From contig CAMOSN010000001.1 of NCBI GenBank assembly GCA_946624935.1, positions 46,887 through 110,886 on the forward strand: DNA of 64,000 bases, in the 5' to 3' direction. Of this stretch, positions 1 through 8,371 are shown piece after piece. The stretch's first letter is position 1. The number at the start of each line of letters is the position of its first letter. Under the pieces are notes generated by a model, which did not search any database, was not told where the DNA came from, and saw only the letters and a program-made list of their open reading frames with translations. The stretch is from an uncultured Lachnospiraceae bacterium (GTDB lineage Bacteria > Bacillota > Clostridia > Lachnospirales > Lachnospiraceae). The position numbers were made by a program, and so were the translations under genes.

Positions 1-1461
1 GTGAATGCCGGCTTTGTCATTGGTGTGGCGGATGATGCGGGAATGCACTCTTCCCAGAATGAACAGGACAGCCGGCACCATGCGATCGCAGCGAAGGTTC
101 CGATGCTTGAGCCCTCCGATGCGGCGGAAGCCCTTTCTTTTACGAAGCTGGCCTACGAGATCTCCGAAAAATTCGATACACCGGTCCTGATCAAAATGTG
201 TACCCGTGTTGCACATTCTCAGTCGGTCATCACACGCGGCGAACGTACGGTTCCGACCCGCTCATATGAAAAAAATATTGCGAAATACGTGATGATGCCG
301 GGGAATGCGAAGCGCCGTCATCCGGTTGTCGAGCAGCGTACACTGGATCTGATCGCATATGCGGAGGATTGTCCGCTCAACCGTGTGGAAATGGGCGGCA
401 CACAGCTCGGAATCATCACTGCTTCCACCTCCTATCAGTATGTGAAGGAGGTATTCGGCGACAGTGTCAGCGTTTTGAAGCTTGGCATGACCAATCCGCT
501 TCCCGAGAAGCTGATCCGTGATTTTGCGGCAAAGGTGGACCGCCTGGTTGTCGTTGAGGAACTGGATCCTATTATTGAGAATCATGTGAAGGCACTGGGC
601 ATTCCGGTGTCCGGGAAGGATCTGCTTCCCATGATCGATGAGTTTTCCCAGAGCCTGATCGCGAAGGCTCTCGGAAAAGAGGTTCCGGAGGGCCGGTCGC
701 TGGATGTCAACATTCCGCCCCGTCCGCCCGCAATGTGCTCCGGATGTCCGCACAGAGGCATGTTCTACACACTCAAAAAGAACAAATGTACCGTACTCGG
801 CGACATCGGCTGCTACACGCTCGGCGCAGTGGCTCCCCTCGGCGCCATTGAGATGACGCTCTGCATGGGTGCCTCCATCGGTGCCGTTCATGGTTTCAAC
901 AAGATTCTCGGTAAGGAAAGCGAAGGCCGCACCGTTGCCGTGATCGGTGATTCCACTTTCATGCATTCCGGAATGACCGGTCTTGCAAATGTTGCCTACA
1001 ACCAGTCCAACTCCACGATCATTATCCTGGATAACTCGATCACCGGCATGACCGGCCATCAGCAGAATCCGACCACCGGATACAACATCAAAGGCGATCC
1101 GGCCGGTAAGATCGATCTGGAGGCGCTGTGCCGCGCCATGGGCTTTGATCATGTACGCGTGGTGGATCCTTATGATCTTGCGCAGTGCGACCAGGTGCTG
1201 AAGGAAGAGCTGGCCTATGAAGGCCCCTCCGTGATCATCTCCAGAAGGCCCTGTGTCCTTCTCAAATATGTGAAGCACAATCCACCCCTGTCGGTGGATC
1301 CGGACAAGTGTGTGGGCTGCAAATCCTGCATGCGTATCGGCTGCCCGTCCATCTCCATCAAAGAAGGCAAGGCATGCATTGACCAGACGCTGTGCGTAGG
1401 CTGCGAGGTGTGCAGCCAGCTGTGCAAATTCGGCGCTCTGCAGGCGAAAAAGGAGGGCTGA
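1..1461 (+). CDS. iorA: Indolepyruvate:ferredoxin oxidoreductase, alpha subunit (5' part cut by window edge)
   Basis: The thiamine-diphosphate subunit that, with IorB, oxidatively decarboxylates aryl-pyruvates from aromatic amino acid transamination to aryl-acetyl-CoA, reducing ferredoxin in the cytosol. The visible 486 residues start inside the protein: the motif ADDAGMHSSQNEQD near residue 10 is internal in the family, which usually exceeds 580 residues, so the GTG at base 1 is not the true start. A TPP-binding segment (GDIGCYTLG, then GDSTFMHSG) lies at about residues 265-325. The C-terminus carries two 4Fe-4S clusters, CVGCKSC...CP and CVGCEVC...C. Its stop is 2 bp before iorB, so the two are co-translated. 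Followed by paaK and an ACT gene on the same strand. Function is confident; only the N-terminus is missing. Confidence 0.93.
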   Translation: MNAGFVIGVADDAGMHSSQNEQDSRHHAIAAKVPMLEPSDAAEALSFTKLAYEISEKFDTPVLIKMCTRVAHSQSVITRGERTVPTRSYEKNIAKYVMMPGNAKRRHPVVEQRTLDLIAYAEDCPLNRVEMGGTQLGIITASTSYQYVKEVFGDSVSVLKLGMTNPLPEKLIRDFAAKVDRLVVVEELDPIIENHVKALGIPVSGKDLLPMIDEFSQSLIAKALGKEVPEGRSLDVNIPPRPPAMCSGCPHRGMFYTLKKNKCTVLGDIGCYTLGAVAPLGAIEMTLCMGASIGAVHGFNKILGKESEGRTVAVIGDSTFMHSGMTGLANVAYNQSNSTIIILDNSITGMTGHQQNPTTGYNIKGDPAGKIDLEALCRAMGFDHVRVVDPYDLAQCDQVLKEELAYEGPSVIISRRPCVLLKYVKHNPPLSVDPDKCVGCKSCMRIGCPSISIKEGKACIDQTLCVGCEVCSQLCKFGALQAKKEG

Positions 1462-1463
1462 GG

Positions 1464-2036
1464 ATGGAAACAAAGAATATTATGATCGTCGGTGTCGGCG
1501 GCCAGGGCTCTCTTCTGGCCAGTAAGCTTCTGGGACATCTGCTCCTGACCCGGGGTTACGATGTAAAAGTCTCTGAAGTTCACGGCATGTCTCAGAGAGG
1601 CGGCAGTGTCGTCACCTATGTCCGTTACGGCGATAAAGTGTACTCTCCCGTCATCGACCGGGGCGAGGCGGACTATATCGTGTCCTTCGAGGCGCTGGAG
1701 GCCGCAAGATGGCTTCCGTACCTGAAGCAGGACGGCGTGATCGTGACCAATACCCAGCAGATCGATCCCATGCCGGTGATCACCGGTGCCGCCGAGTATC
1801 CCGAGGATATCATCGGGAAGCTGAAGGCATCCGGCGCGAAGGTGGATGCCCTCGACTGTCTGAAGATCGCCAATGAGGCCGGTTCTTCCAAAGCCGTGAA
1901 CATTGTTCTGCTCGGAAGACTTTCCCATTATTTTGACCTGCCCGAGGAAGCGTGGCTCGAAGCGATGGAAGCGATCGTTCCCGCCAAATTCCTTGAAATG
2001 AATAAAAAGGCCTTCCGTATGGGCAAGGAGGCATAG
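1464..2036 (+). CDS. iorB: Indolepyruvate:ferredoxin oxidoreductase, beta subunit
   Basis: Gamma-type (POR/IOR) domain subunit that pairs with IorA. The ATG at 1464 is preceded by AGGAGG at 1451-1456, giving 190 residues that begin METKNIMIVGVGGQGSL, the nucleotide-fold glycine motif typical of this family. Further in are the family segments SEVHGMSQRGGSV (about residue 41) and GEADYIVSFE. Length matches the usual 190-200. A longer upstream reading is possible but would overlap the iorA ferredoxin domain and lacks a ribosome site. The 2-bp spacing from iorA and the shared strand with paaK support one operon for aromatic amino acid fermentation. Confidence 0.93.
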   Translation: METKNIMIVGVGGQGSLLASKLLGHLLLTRGYDVKVSEVHGMSQRGGSVVTYVRYGDKVYSPVIDRGEADYIVSFEALEAARWLPYLKQDGVIVTNTQQIDPMPVITGAAEYPEDIIGKLKASGAKVDALDCLKIANEAGSSKAVNIVLLGRLSHYFDLPEEAWLEAMEAIVPAKFLEMNKKAFRMGKEA

Positions 2037-2086
2037 TTACCCGTTGTTTCTCTCTCGAGTGGTTTTTTAGAAGAGGTGAAAATTTT

Positions 2087-3388
2087 ATGGAGAGGTACTA
2101 TCAGGAAGAGATCGAATGCGCATCGCGCGAGACGATCAAAGCGATTCAGGACGAAAAGCTCGTAAAGCAGGTCAGACATGTGTGGGAGAATGTTCCCTAC
2201 TACCGCAAAAAAATGGAAGAAAAGGGCGTCACTCCCGATGACATCCATTCCTCCGATGATCTTTATAAACTGCCGTTTCTTTCCAAGGCGGATCTGCGCG
2301 AAGCATATCCCTACGGTCTGGTCGGCGTACCCCTGAAGGACTGTGTACGTATTCAGTCCACATCCGGAACGACCGGAAAACGCGTCGTCGCGTTCTACAC
2401 TCAGCACGACATCGATCTGTGGGAAGATTGCTGCGCAAGAGCCATCACGGCTGCGGGCGGCACCAATGAAGATGTATGCCAGGTTTCCTACGGCTACGGT
2501 CTGTTCACCGGAGGTCCGGGTCTGAACGGCGGCTCCCACAAGGTCGGCTGCCTGACCATCCCCACCAGTTCGGGCAACACAGACCGTCAGATTATGTTCA
2601 TCCGTGACCTGAATGCGACCATTCTGTGCTGCACGCCCAGCTATGCGGCTTACCTCGGCGAGCGTATGAAGGAGATGGGCTTAGGGCCGGATGATATTCC
2701 CCTCAAGGCCGGCATCTTCGGCGCAGAGGCCTGGAGCGAGGAAATGCGCCAGGATATCCAGAAGACCCTGGGCATCAAGGCATATGACATTTACGGTCTG
2801 ACCGAACTGTCCGGCCCCGGCGTCTCCTTTGAGTGCTCCGCGCAGTCCGGAATGCACATCAATGAGGATCACTTTATCGCTGAGATCATTGATCCCGACA
2901 CTGGCGAAGTCCTTCCGGAGGGAAGCGAAGGCGAGCTCGTGTTCACTTCGGTCGATAAAGAAGCCTTCCCGCTTCTGCGCTACCGCACCCGTGATATCTG
3001 CTCCCTCACAAGAGAAAAATGTTCTTGCGGACGTACCCACGTGCGTATGATGAAGCCGAAAGGACGTACCGATGACATGCTGATCATCCGCGGCGTGAAC
3101 GTATTCCCGAGCCAGATCGAGACCGTTCTCATCAACCACGGATATGCTGCGAACTACCAGATCATCGTCGGACGTGTCAACAATACCGATACGCTGGATG
3201 TCCAGGTCGAGATGACGCCCGAAATGTTCACCGACAACATGGGTGAGATCGCCGAGCGCCAGAAGCAGCTCGTGGATGGCCTCAAGTCCATGCTGGGCAT
3301 CAAGGCGAAGGTATCCCTTGTTGCACCCAAGACCATCGCCCGCAGCGAAGGCAAGGCGGTTCGAGTCATTGACAACCGGAAAATCTGA
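2087..3388 (+). CDS. paaK: Phenylacetate-CoA ligase family protein
   Basis: AMP-forming aryl-acyl-CoA ligase of the ANL superfamily, 433 residues, full length. The ATP-binding P-loop reads STSGTTGKRV at about residues 90-100, followed by YGLTE at about 235 and the hinge YRTRD at about 305. The C-terminal domain contains GRTDDMLIIRGVNVFPSQIE, usual for PaaK. Next to iorAB it probably interconverts arylacetyl-CoA and free arylacetate, linking the oxidoreductase to excretion of phenyl-, indole- or hydroxyphenyl-acetate and energy recovery; the direction is inferred. It lies 50 bp after iorB and 22 bp before the ACT gene. Exact aryl specificity cannot be read from sequence. Confidence 0.9.
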   Translation: MERYYQEEIECASRETIKAIQDEKLVKQVRHVWENVPYYRKKMEEKGVTPDDIHSSDDLYKLPFLSKADLREAYPYGLVGVPLKDCVRIQSTSGTTGKRVVAFYTQHDIDLWEDCCARAITAAGGTNEDVCQVSYGYGLFTGGPGLNGGSHKVGCLTIPTSSGNTDRQIMFIRDLNATILCCTPSYAAYLGERMKEMGLGPDDIPLKAGIFGAEAWSEEMRQDIQKTLGIKAYDIYGLTELSGPGVSFECSAQSGMHINEDHFIAEIIDPDTGEVLPEGSEGELVFTSVDKEAFPLLRYRTRDICSLTREKCSCGRTHVRMMKPKGRTDDMLIIRGVNVFPSQIETVLINHGYAANYQIIVGRVNNTDTLDVQVEMTPEMFTDNMGEIAERQKQLVDGLKSMLGIKAKVSLVAPKTIARSEGKAVRVIDNRKI

Positions 3389-3410
3389 AATATTTGAAGG
3401 AGGGTTCGAA

Positions 3411-3845
3411 ATGAGTATTAAACAGATCTCCGTATTTCTGGAAAACAGACCGGGAAAACTGAAAAATATGACCGGCGTGCTCGCTCAGGCAGGGATCGAC
3501 ATGCGTGCGCTTTCCCTGGCGGAAACCAAGGATTTCGGCATTGCCCGGATCATCGTCGATGATGTATTCGAGGCAGTGAATGTTCTGAAGGAGGCTGATT
3601 TCGTGGCAAGCCTCACATCCGTCCTGGCGGTGGCAGTTCCTGATGAACCGGGCGGACTGGACAAGCTGCTCGCTTACTTCAACGAGGCAGAGGTCAACAT
3701 CGAATATATGTACGCATTCCTTGGCGGGAATGATGCAAAGCACGCCTACATGATCTTCCGTGTGGCCGACACCAAGGCGGCGGAAGCCAAGCTGTCCGGA
3801 AAGGGTCTGCGCATCCTTACGCAGGAGGATATCGCACAGATCTGA
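3411..3845 (+). CDS. ACT domain-containing protein (tandem ACT)
   Basis: A 144-residue protein of two ACT modules. The first starts MSIKQISVFLENRPGKL and the second has AVAVPDEPGGLDKLL at about residue 65. Such proteins bind amino acids and are often encoded beside iorAB and paaK in Clostridia and archaea. A regulatory role sensing aromatic amino acids is inferred, since no catalytic domain is present. The ATG at 3411 follows AAGGAGGG at about 3397; a longer reading frame upstream lies inside paaK and is rejected. The gene ends 54 bp before a strong terminator hairpin. Its stop codon lies in an 18-bp degenerate tandem repeat, listed separately. Confidence 0.85.
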   Translation: MSIKQISVFLENRPGKLKNMTGVLAQAGIDMRALSLAETKDFGIARIIVDDVFEAVNVLKEADFVASLTSVLAVAVPDEPGGLDKLLAYFNEAEVNIEYMYAFLGGNDAKHAYMIFRVADTKAAEAKLSGKGLRILTQEDIAQI

Positions 3846-3892
3846 ATATCAGCACAGTTTTGAACATTTTTACTTATCTGAACATCAAGCCG
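3839..3892 (+). repeat. 18-bp degenerate tandem repeat over the ACT gene stop codon
   Basis: Three consecutive 18-bp units start at 3839, 3857 and 3875. Each contains TGAATAT or TGAACAT at the same offset (3843, 3861, 3879). The first TGA is the stop codon of the ACT gene. Units 1 and 3 agree at about 12 of 18 positions; unit 2 is more diverged. Confidence 0.5.
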
Positions 3893-4766
3893 AAAAAGCC
3901 ATCCGATTTCCTCGGATGGTTTTTTTCGTGCATTCTTTTAAAGCGTCTACCAGGGCGTCAACGATCTCCTGCGGAGTGTCACGCGGGATCATGATCGGCC
4001 AGGTCTCGTTCAGGTTCGGGATATTCTCGGTGCCTTCCACTTCCGTTGTAACAGAGGGAGTGGTCACGCCCGTTCCGGTGAACTCAAACGGATCCGCGCA
4101 GGTCACAAAGATCGGGGTAAGCATATCGCCGTTCAGGTAATCGATAACGGAGGACAGAGATCCTGCACCCACCATTACAACATCACCTGCGATGCAGCCT
4201 ACCGCCGCATCCGCACAGGAACCGAACACGCTGTAGGAGGGAGCCGCTGCGCCCTTGGCAGCGCAGATCGCTTCAAACTGGGTGTGCGGGCCATTGCCGT
4301 AAGCACCGATACCAAAGCTGTTGCCCTCTGCAAGATAATTGAACAGCTCCTCCATGGTCATCACGCCCGAATCCTTGTTGGCGAATACGACTGCGGGGCC
4401 GGAATAGGGATGGAAGGAGATCCAGTCCTGCCAGCTCGACTCAGAGTAGTTGTAGATCGGGAAGGAAGAAAATCCACCGGTACCGGTCGCGAACATGCTG
4501 TACCCGTCATGAGCCTGCTCCAGCACATAATCGCACGCCACTGCAGAGTTGGCGCCTTCCATGTTCACGCAGTTAATACTCTCTCCCAGATAATTAGCCA
4601 TCTCCGCAACGACCGGACGAACCGCCGTGTCCGTTCCGCCGCCTGCGCCATAACCGATGTAAACGGTAGGCGTTCCGTTTTCAAAGATCGCAGCCATCGA
4701 TGCGGTGCTGCCGGCAACTGCCAGTGCCAGGCCCATTGTAAGTGCTGTAAGTCGTTTTCCCTTCAT
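3885..4766 (-). pseudogene. 3'-truncated TctC-like tricarboxylate/sugar-acid binding protein
   Basis: Encodes 293 residues nearly identical to the N-terminal three quarters of the TctC protein at 15153-16205: signal peptide MKGKRLTALTMGLALAVAGS, then YIGYGAGGGTDTAVRP and HPYSGPAVVFANKDSG. Homology stops at about base 3940, after PQEIVDALVDAL. The intact copy continues for about 80 residues that form the end of the binding domain; here they are replaced by a short unrelated tail that runs through the ACT operon terminator. The ribosome site AAGGAGGG and a candidate promoter are kept, so it may still be transcribed. One codon is inserted relative to the other copy (GDVVMVG against GDVMVG). Likely a broken duplicate; a truncated ligand-binding product is possible but unlikely. 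Confidence 0.8.
3899..3926 (+). terminator. Rho-independent terminator of the iorAB-paaK-ACT operon
   Basis: A perfect 8-bp stem, CCATCCGA (3899-3906) and TCGGATGG (3912-3919), with a 5-base loop is followed by seven T residues on the plus strand. It lies 54 bp after the ACT stop codon. The reverse-strand tctC fragment reads through this hairpin, which marks its broken 3' end. Confidence 0.9.
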
Positions 4767-4874
4767 TTTACCCTCCTTGGTGTTGTGCCTGCTCGTCTTT
4801 CAGACGGCTTGCTGCATGAGAATCAAGAGAATCTTCATGCAAAACATTGTGAAAAATAATAGTAAAGCCAATTT

Positions 4875-4904
4875 ATTATAGCCTTTTTGCACAATTACAG
4901 TCAG
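4875..4904 (-). promoter_or_regulatory. Candidate promoter for the truncated tctC copy
   Basis: On the minus strand CTGACT (4904-4899) and a perfect TATAAT (4880-4875) are separated by 18 bp. They lie about 110 bp upstream of the truncated tctC start. Confidence 0.45.
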
Positions 4905-4991
4905 CATTATGAGGGTTTGCTTTGTGTAAAAATACTGTTAAATCCATGTAAAGAAACAAGGGACAGAACATGATTTGGCAAAAGAAACAGA

Positions 4992-5020
4992 ATGGGACAG
5001 AGAACCGTCCCCTGTCCCAT
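4992..5020. repeat. GGGACAG-core palindromic repeat, copy A; likely pyk terminator
   Basis: ATGGGACAG (4992-5000) and CTGTCCCAT (5012-5020) form a perfect 9-bp stem around an 11-base loop. It begins 13 bp after the pyk stop codon in the transcribed direction and is followed there by a T-rich stretch. A further GGGACAG lies at 4960-4966. Related copies are at 7261-7438 and 52903-52933. Confidence 0.75.
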
Positions 5021-5033
5021 TTTATGATATGCT

Positions 5034-6449
5034 TCAGATTTCTTCGATTTTGATGAGATTTGTGTTTCCGCTTCTTCCGTTGGTCACACCGCCGGTAATG
5101 ACGAGCTTATCGCCTTTTTTCAGGTCGAAGGTTTCCTGCGCGATCTTACGGGCTCCGTAAAACAGGACCTCCGTGGACGGATACATTTCGCACATTTTCG
5201 GCGTTACCGCCCAGGAGAGCGACAGGGTCCGCCATGTCTTCTCGTTCGTTGTCAGACCGATGATGTCGACCGGGCAGCGGAATCTGGAGACCATGCGGGC
5301 CATCCCGCCGGAAAGGGTGCAGGCGACGATCGCGCTCGCATCGATATCAATGGCCATCTGGCAGGTGGAATGGGAGATCGCGTCCATATTGCTGCGGATC
5401 ACAAAGGCATTGTCATGAAAACGTGCTTTGTAGTCAATGCTGTTTTCGGAAGCCTCCGCGATCTTGGCCATTGCCTGTACCGCCTGCTCCGGAAAACTTC
5501 CGGCAGCAGTCTCACCGGAAAGCATTACAGCGCTTGTCCCGTCGTAAACCGCATTTGCCACGTCGGAAGCCTCCGCACGGGTCGGTCTCGGATTGTGGAT
5601 CATGGATTCGAGCATTTCGGTAGCTGTGATCACGCGTTTCCCGAGAAGGCGGCACTTTGTGATCAGAGATTTCTGTATCGAAGGCAGAAGCTCGTAGGGA
5701 ACTTCCACGCCCATGTCTCCTCTGGCTACCATGATCCCGTCGCACTCTGCGCAGATCTCTTCGATATTTTCATATCCGGACCAGTTTTCGATTTTTGCGA
5801 TCAGTTCCACCGAGTCGTCCTTACCGACCGACCGCAGCAGCTCATGCACATCGATCAGATCCTGTGCGACCGACACAAAGGAGCAGGCAATAAAATCCAC
5901 ATCATTTTCCACGCCGAACAGGATATCTGCCTTGTCCTGCTCGGAAAGATATGTCTGTTTGATGTGCTTGCCCGGGAAGCTCATGCTCTTGCGGTTGGAA
6001 ATCACGCCGCCGGCGACTACCTCTGTCTCGATCTCCGTATCAGTGGTGGAAAGAACTTTGAAATTCAGGAGCGCATTGTTTACCAGAATCGTATCGCCAG
6101 CGTTCAGCTCTTTTGCCAGGTTGGCGTAGCTGACGGATACCATATGCTCATTCCCGACCACCGACCTCGTGGTAAAGGTAAACTTCTGCCCTTCTTCTAC
6201 CGTCACGGAACCATTTGCAAAGGTACCGATCCGGTACTCCGGCCCCTTCGTATCCAGCATGATCGCAATCGGAAGATCCAGTTCTTCCCGGACCTTCCGG
6301 ATCCGCTCGATCCGGACCAGATGCTCTTCATGCGTCCCGTGTGAAAAATTCAATCTGGCCACATTCATCCCCGCCAGGCACAATTTCCGGAGCATTTCCT
6401 CCGATTCACTGGCAGGCCCTATGGTACATACGATTTTTGTTTTTCTCAT
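5034..6449 (-). CDS. pyk: Pyruvate kinase
   Basis: Transfers phosphate from phosphoenolpyruvate to ADP in glycolysis. The 471-residue protein starts MRKTKIVCTIGPASES. It contains NFSHGTHEEH, MLDTKGPEYR and the active-site helix region KIENWSGYENIEEI, IMVARGDMGVEVP and ATEMLESMIHNPRPTRAE, then the C-terminal allosteric domain ending in GVTNGRSGNTNLIKI. The ATG at 6449 is chosen because AGGAG lies 9 bp upstream; nine further upstream codons are not conserved. It lacks the extra C-terminal PEP-utilizer-like domain found in Bacillus enzymes. A small membrane-protein gene lies 34 bp upstream on the same strand. The palindrome after the stop probably ends transcription. Confidence 0.95.
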   Translation of the reverse strand: MRKTKIVCTIGPASESEEMLRKLCLAGMNVARLNFSHGTHEEHLVRIERIRKVREELDLPIAIMLDTKGPEYRIGTFANGSVTVEEGQKFTFTTRSVVGNEHMVSVSYANLAKELNAGDTILVNNALLNFKVLSTTDTEIETEVVAGGVISNRKSMSFPGKHIKQTYLSEQDKADILFGVENDVDFIACSFVSVAQDLIDVHELLRSVGKDDSVELIAKIENWSGYENIEEICAECDGIMVARGDMGVEVPYELLPSIQKSLITKCRLLGKRVITATEMLESMIHNPRPTRAEASDVANAVYDGTSAVMLSGETAAGSFPEQAVQAMAKIAEASENSIDYKARFHDNAFVIRSNMDAISHSTCQMAIDIDASAIVACTLSGGMARMVSRFRCPVDIIGLTTNEKTWRTLSLSWAVTPKMCEMYPSTEVLFYGARKIAQETFDLKKGDKLVITGGVTNGRSGNTNLIKIEEI

Positions 6450-6483
6450 ATGCGCTGTTCTCCTAAATGCACACAAATCTTGA

Positions 6484-6621
6484 TTACCTGTTCTTCTTTG
6501 CAGCCTCGTTTTTTTCTCCGTCTTTCCGATCTTCCGGGGAAGAATTCATCAACTTACCAACTACAATCATAACAACGACTACGACTCCAATCAGAACAAT
6601 ACCTGCTGCTGTCATCATCAT
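6484..6621 (-). CDS. Small single-pass membrane protein, 45 residues
   Basis: A short reading frame with a good ribosome site (AAGGTG) gives MMMTAAGIVLIGVVVVVMIV followed by a charged tail (PEDRKDGEKNEAAKKNR). The N-terminal 22 residues form one hydrophobic helix; the tail is lysine- and glutamate-rich and presumably cytosolic. Any of three consecutive ATG codons (6621, 6618, 6615) could start it. It lies 34 bp upstream of pyk on the same strand and may share its transcript. I do not recognise the family, and nothing shows a function. The clear hydrophobic/charged partition and the ribosome site argue that it is real. Confidence 0.55.
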   Translation of the reverse strand: MMMTAAGIVLIGVVVVVMIVVGKLMNSSPEDRKDGEKNEAAKKNR

Positions 6622-6705
6622 ATTCACCTTTTCTTTCTATTTTACGGCTGTCGGATTCCTGTCATAAGGGGCAGGACCCGCCCCGGCAGCAATTTATAAA
6701 CAACT

Positions 6706-7218
6706 TCATTGAGAAAGAAAAGGGATCGGTTTACATCCGTCCTTCAAATGCAGGAACCGTAGAATCTTCCTGTTGGAACTGCAAAAATGCTCTGCGCGGA
6801 TGATCCGCTGTGGAAGCGAAAAGGCCGCAGCGCGGATCATATGAAGCAGTTTTTCGCTGCACAGCTGCTGATTTACGGACTGTCTTTGGCCCGGTTCTTT
6901 CCGGATATGGTTTACCGGAACAGTTTCGTTATGAGACGTTGACCGAAATAAAGGCAGTGCCTGCCAGGAGGTGGAAGAACGGATCTGACCCGCTGATATG
7001 GGAGCAGTGTGCAGATTTTCAGTGAAAAACGTATTCTCTTTTACCGTAAGAAGATGTGCTCTTTCCTGCTGTGATGCCTGATATGCAGTATAAAAAAGGG
7101 AGTAGAATAACAGACAGGCCAGAAACAGCGAAAATACCCGGTCGGAGCTGCGACCATTTCTGTACAGATAACGTCTGAAGGGTTTATCGTTCAAAAGATC
7201 CGCCTCCGCTTCCAACAT
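6706..7218 (-). CDS. Hypothetical membrane protein, doubtful
   Basis: An open frame of 170 codons. Its first 60 residues look protein-like: a basic segment (KPFRRYLYRNGRSSDR), one hydrophobic helix (VFSLFLACLLFYSLFYTAY), then a polar stretch. The rest is low in recognisable character. A GGAGG lies inside the frame before a TTG at about residue 8, which may be the true start, and promoter-like TTGCAT/TACAAT elements with 17-bp spacing lie at 7259-7231. I know no family. It could be a degenerating gene, or chance. The flanks (6628-6705 and 7219-7454) hold only a GC-rich hairpin (6668-6683) and the GGGACAG element. Confidence 0.28.
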   Translation of the reverse strand: MLEAEADLLNDKPFRRYLYRNGRSSDRVFSLFLACLLFYSLFYTAYQASQQERAHLLTVKENTFFTENLHTAPISAGQIRSSTSWQALPLFRSTSHNETVPVNHIRKEPGQRQSVNQQLCSEKLLHMIRAAAFSLPQRIIRAEHFCSSNRKILRFLHLKDGCKPIPFLSQ

Positions 7219-7260
7219 TGTTTCATATTTATTGTACCATGCCGGATATCTTTATGCAAT

Positions 7261-7438
7261 GGGACAGAGGGACGTTCCTTTCGGCCCTGGATGGAACAAA
7301 GGATCCTTCTTTCTGCCCCTGAACTGCCCCTTGTTCTGTTTTTCCACCGTTCAGCGTTTGGGAAGGTTACCATTGGAAATCTGTAAGAATTTTCCCCGTA
7401 AAACAAAAAACGGGACAGAAGGAACGTCCCTCTGTCCC
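7261..7438. repeat. 178-bp element with 20-bp perfect terminal inverted repeats (GGGACAG family, copy B)
   Basis: The first 20 bases (7261-7280, GGGACAGAGGGACGTTCCTT) are exactly the reverse complement of 7419-7438. The inner right end also forms GGGACAG...CTGTCCC (7412-7438). The interior has no coding sequence. No target duplication is evident. It resembles a miniature inverted-repeat element or an expanded form of the palindromes at 4992 and 52903. It starts 16 bp after the stop of the reductase gene at 7455. Confidence 0.65.
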
Positions 7439-7454
7439 GCTGTCCCAGTGTCGA

Positions 7455-8354
7455 TTATTTGTCGAGCTTTCTCATCTCAACGCCGGTGATCTTCTCATAG
7501 TATTTCAGGATCGCGCTATGGTCATCGCTGCCGCAGCCGTTGTTGTGCAGCCACTGAAGCATTTCCTGTACAGCGCTGGTCAGGATCATCGGAGTGCCTA
7601 CGCCGTGACCGGTATCCAGAGCGTTGTTCAGATCCTTGATGTGCAGATCGATACGGAAGCCGGGTTTGAAGTTGCCGTCCAGCATCATCGGAACCTTCGC
7701 ATCCATAACGGTGGATCCTGCAAGGCCGCCGCGGATCGCTGCGAATACCTTCTCGGGATCAACGCCTGCCATGATCGCCAGCTCATAAGCCTCTGCGCAA
7801 GCTGCGATGTTCACAGCAACGATTACCTGGTTGGCCAGCTTTGTGGTGTTGCCTGCGCCGTTTACATCACCGCAGTGTACCACGGAAGCGCCCATCACAT
7901 TCAGAAGTTCGCAATATTTGTCGAACATGGCCTTCGGGCCGCCGCACATAATGGAAAGGGTTCCGTCGATAGCCTTGGGCTCTCCACCGGATACCGGAGC
8001 ATCCATCATGTTGATGCCTTTTTCTGCGCACTTTTCAGCGATGTCCTTGGACTGCAGCGGAGCGATGGAGCTCATGTCGATGATATCCAGACCCGGCTTT
8101 GCACCTTCTGCAACACCGTTTGCACCGAAGATCGCTTCTCTTACATGCGGAGAATTGGGAACCATGGTGATGACAACATCGCTCTTGGAAGCAACGTCAG
8201 CATTGCTCTCGCCGCGAACTGCGCCGCAGGATACAACGTCATCCAGAGCAGCCTTTGCGAAGGGATCAAAAGCAGTAACTTCATAGCCGGCCTTCAGCAG
8301 GTTCTTGCACATCGGGCGTCCCATAATTCCAAGTCCAATAAATCCAACTTTCAT
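7455..8354 (-). CDS. garR: 2-hydroxy-3-oxopropionate reductase / 3-hydroxyisobutyrate dehydrogenase family protein
   Basis: An NAD(P)-dependent beta-hydroxyacid dehydrogenase, 299 residues, full length. The Rossmann motif is GFIGLGIMGRPMCKNLL at the N-terminus. The substrate loop DAPVSGGEPKA is at about residue 118, and the catalytic lysine region GNTTKLANQ at about 168 (GAGNTTKLANQ). Family members reduce tartronate semialdehyde or related short aldehydo-acids; the true substrate here is unknown. The start at 8354 is supported by AAAGGTG upstream. It lies downstream of the split transketolase, separated by a hairpin and a palindromic operator candidate, and probably completes the same pathway. 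Confidence 0.82.
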   Translation of the reverse strand: MKVGFIGLGIMGRPMCKNLLKAGYEVTAFDPFAKAALDDVVSCGAVRGESNADVASKSDVVITMVPNSPHVREAIFGANGVAEGAKPGLDIIDMSSIAPLQSKDIAEKCAEKGINMMDAPVSGGEPKAIDGTLSIMCGGPKAMFDKYCELLNVMGASVVHCGDVNGAGNTTKLANQVIVAVNIAACAEAYELAIMAGVDPEKVFAAIRGGLAGSTVMDAKVPMMLDGNFKPGFRIDLHIKDLNNALDTGHGVGTPMILTSAVQEMLQWLHNNGCGSDDHSAILKYYEKITGVEMRKLDK

Positions 8355-8371
8355 GATAATCACACCTTTCC

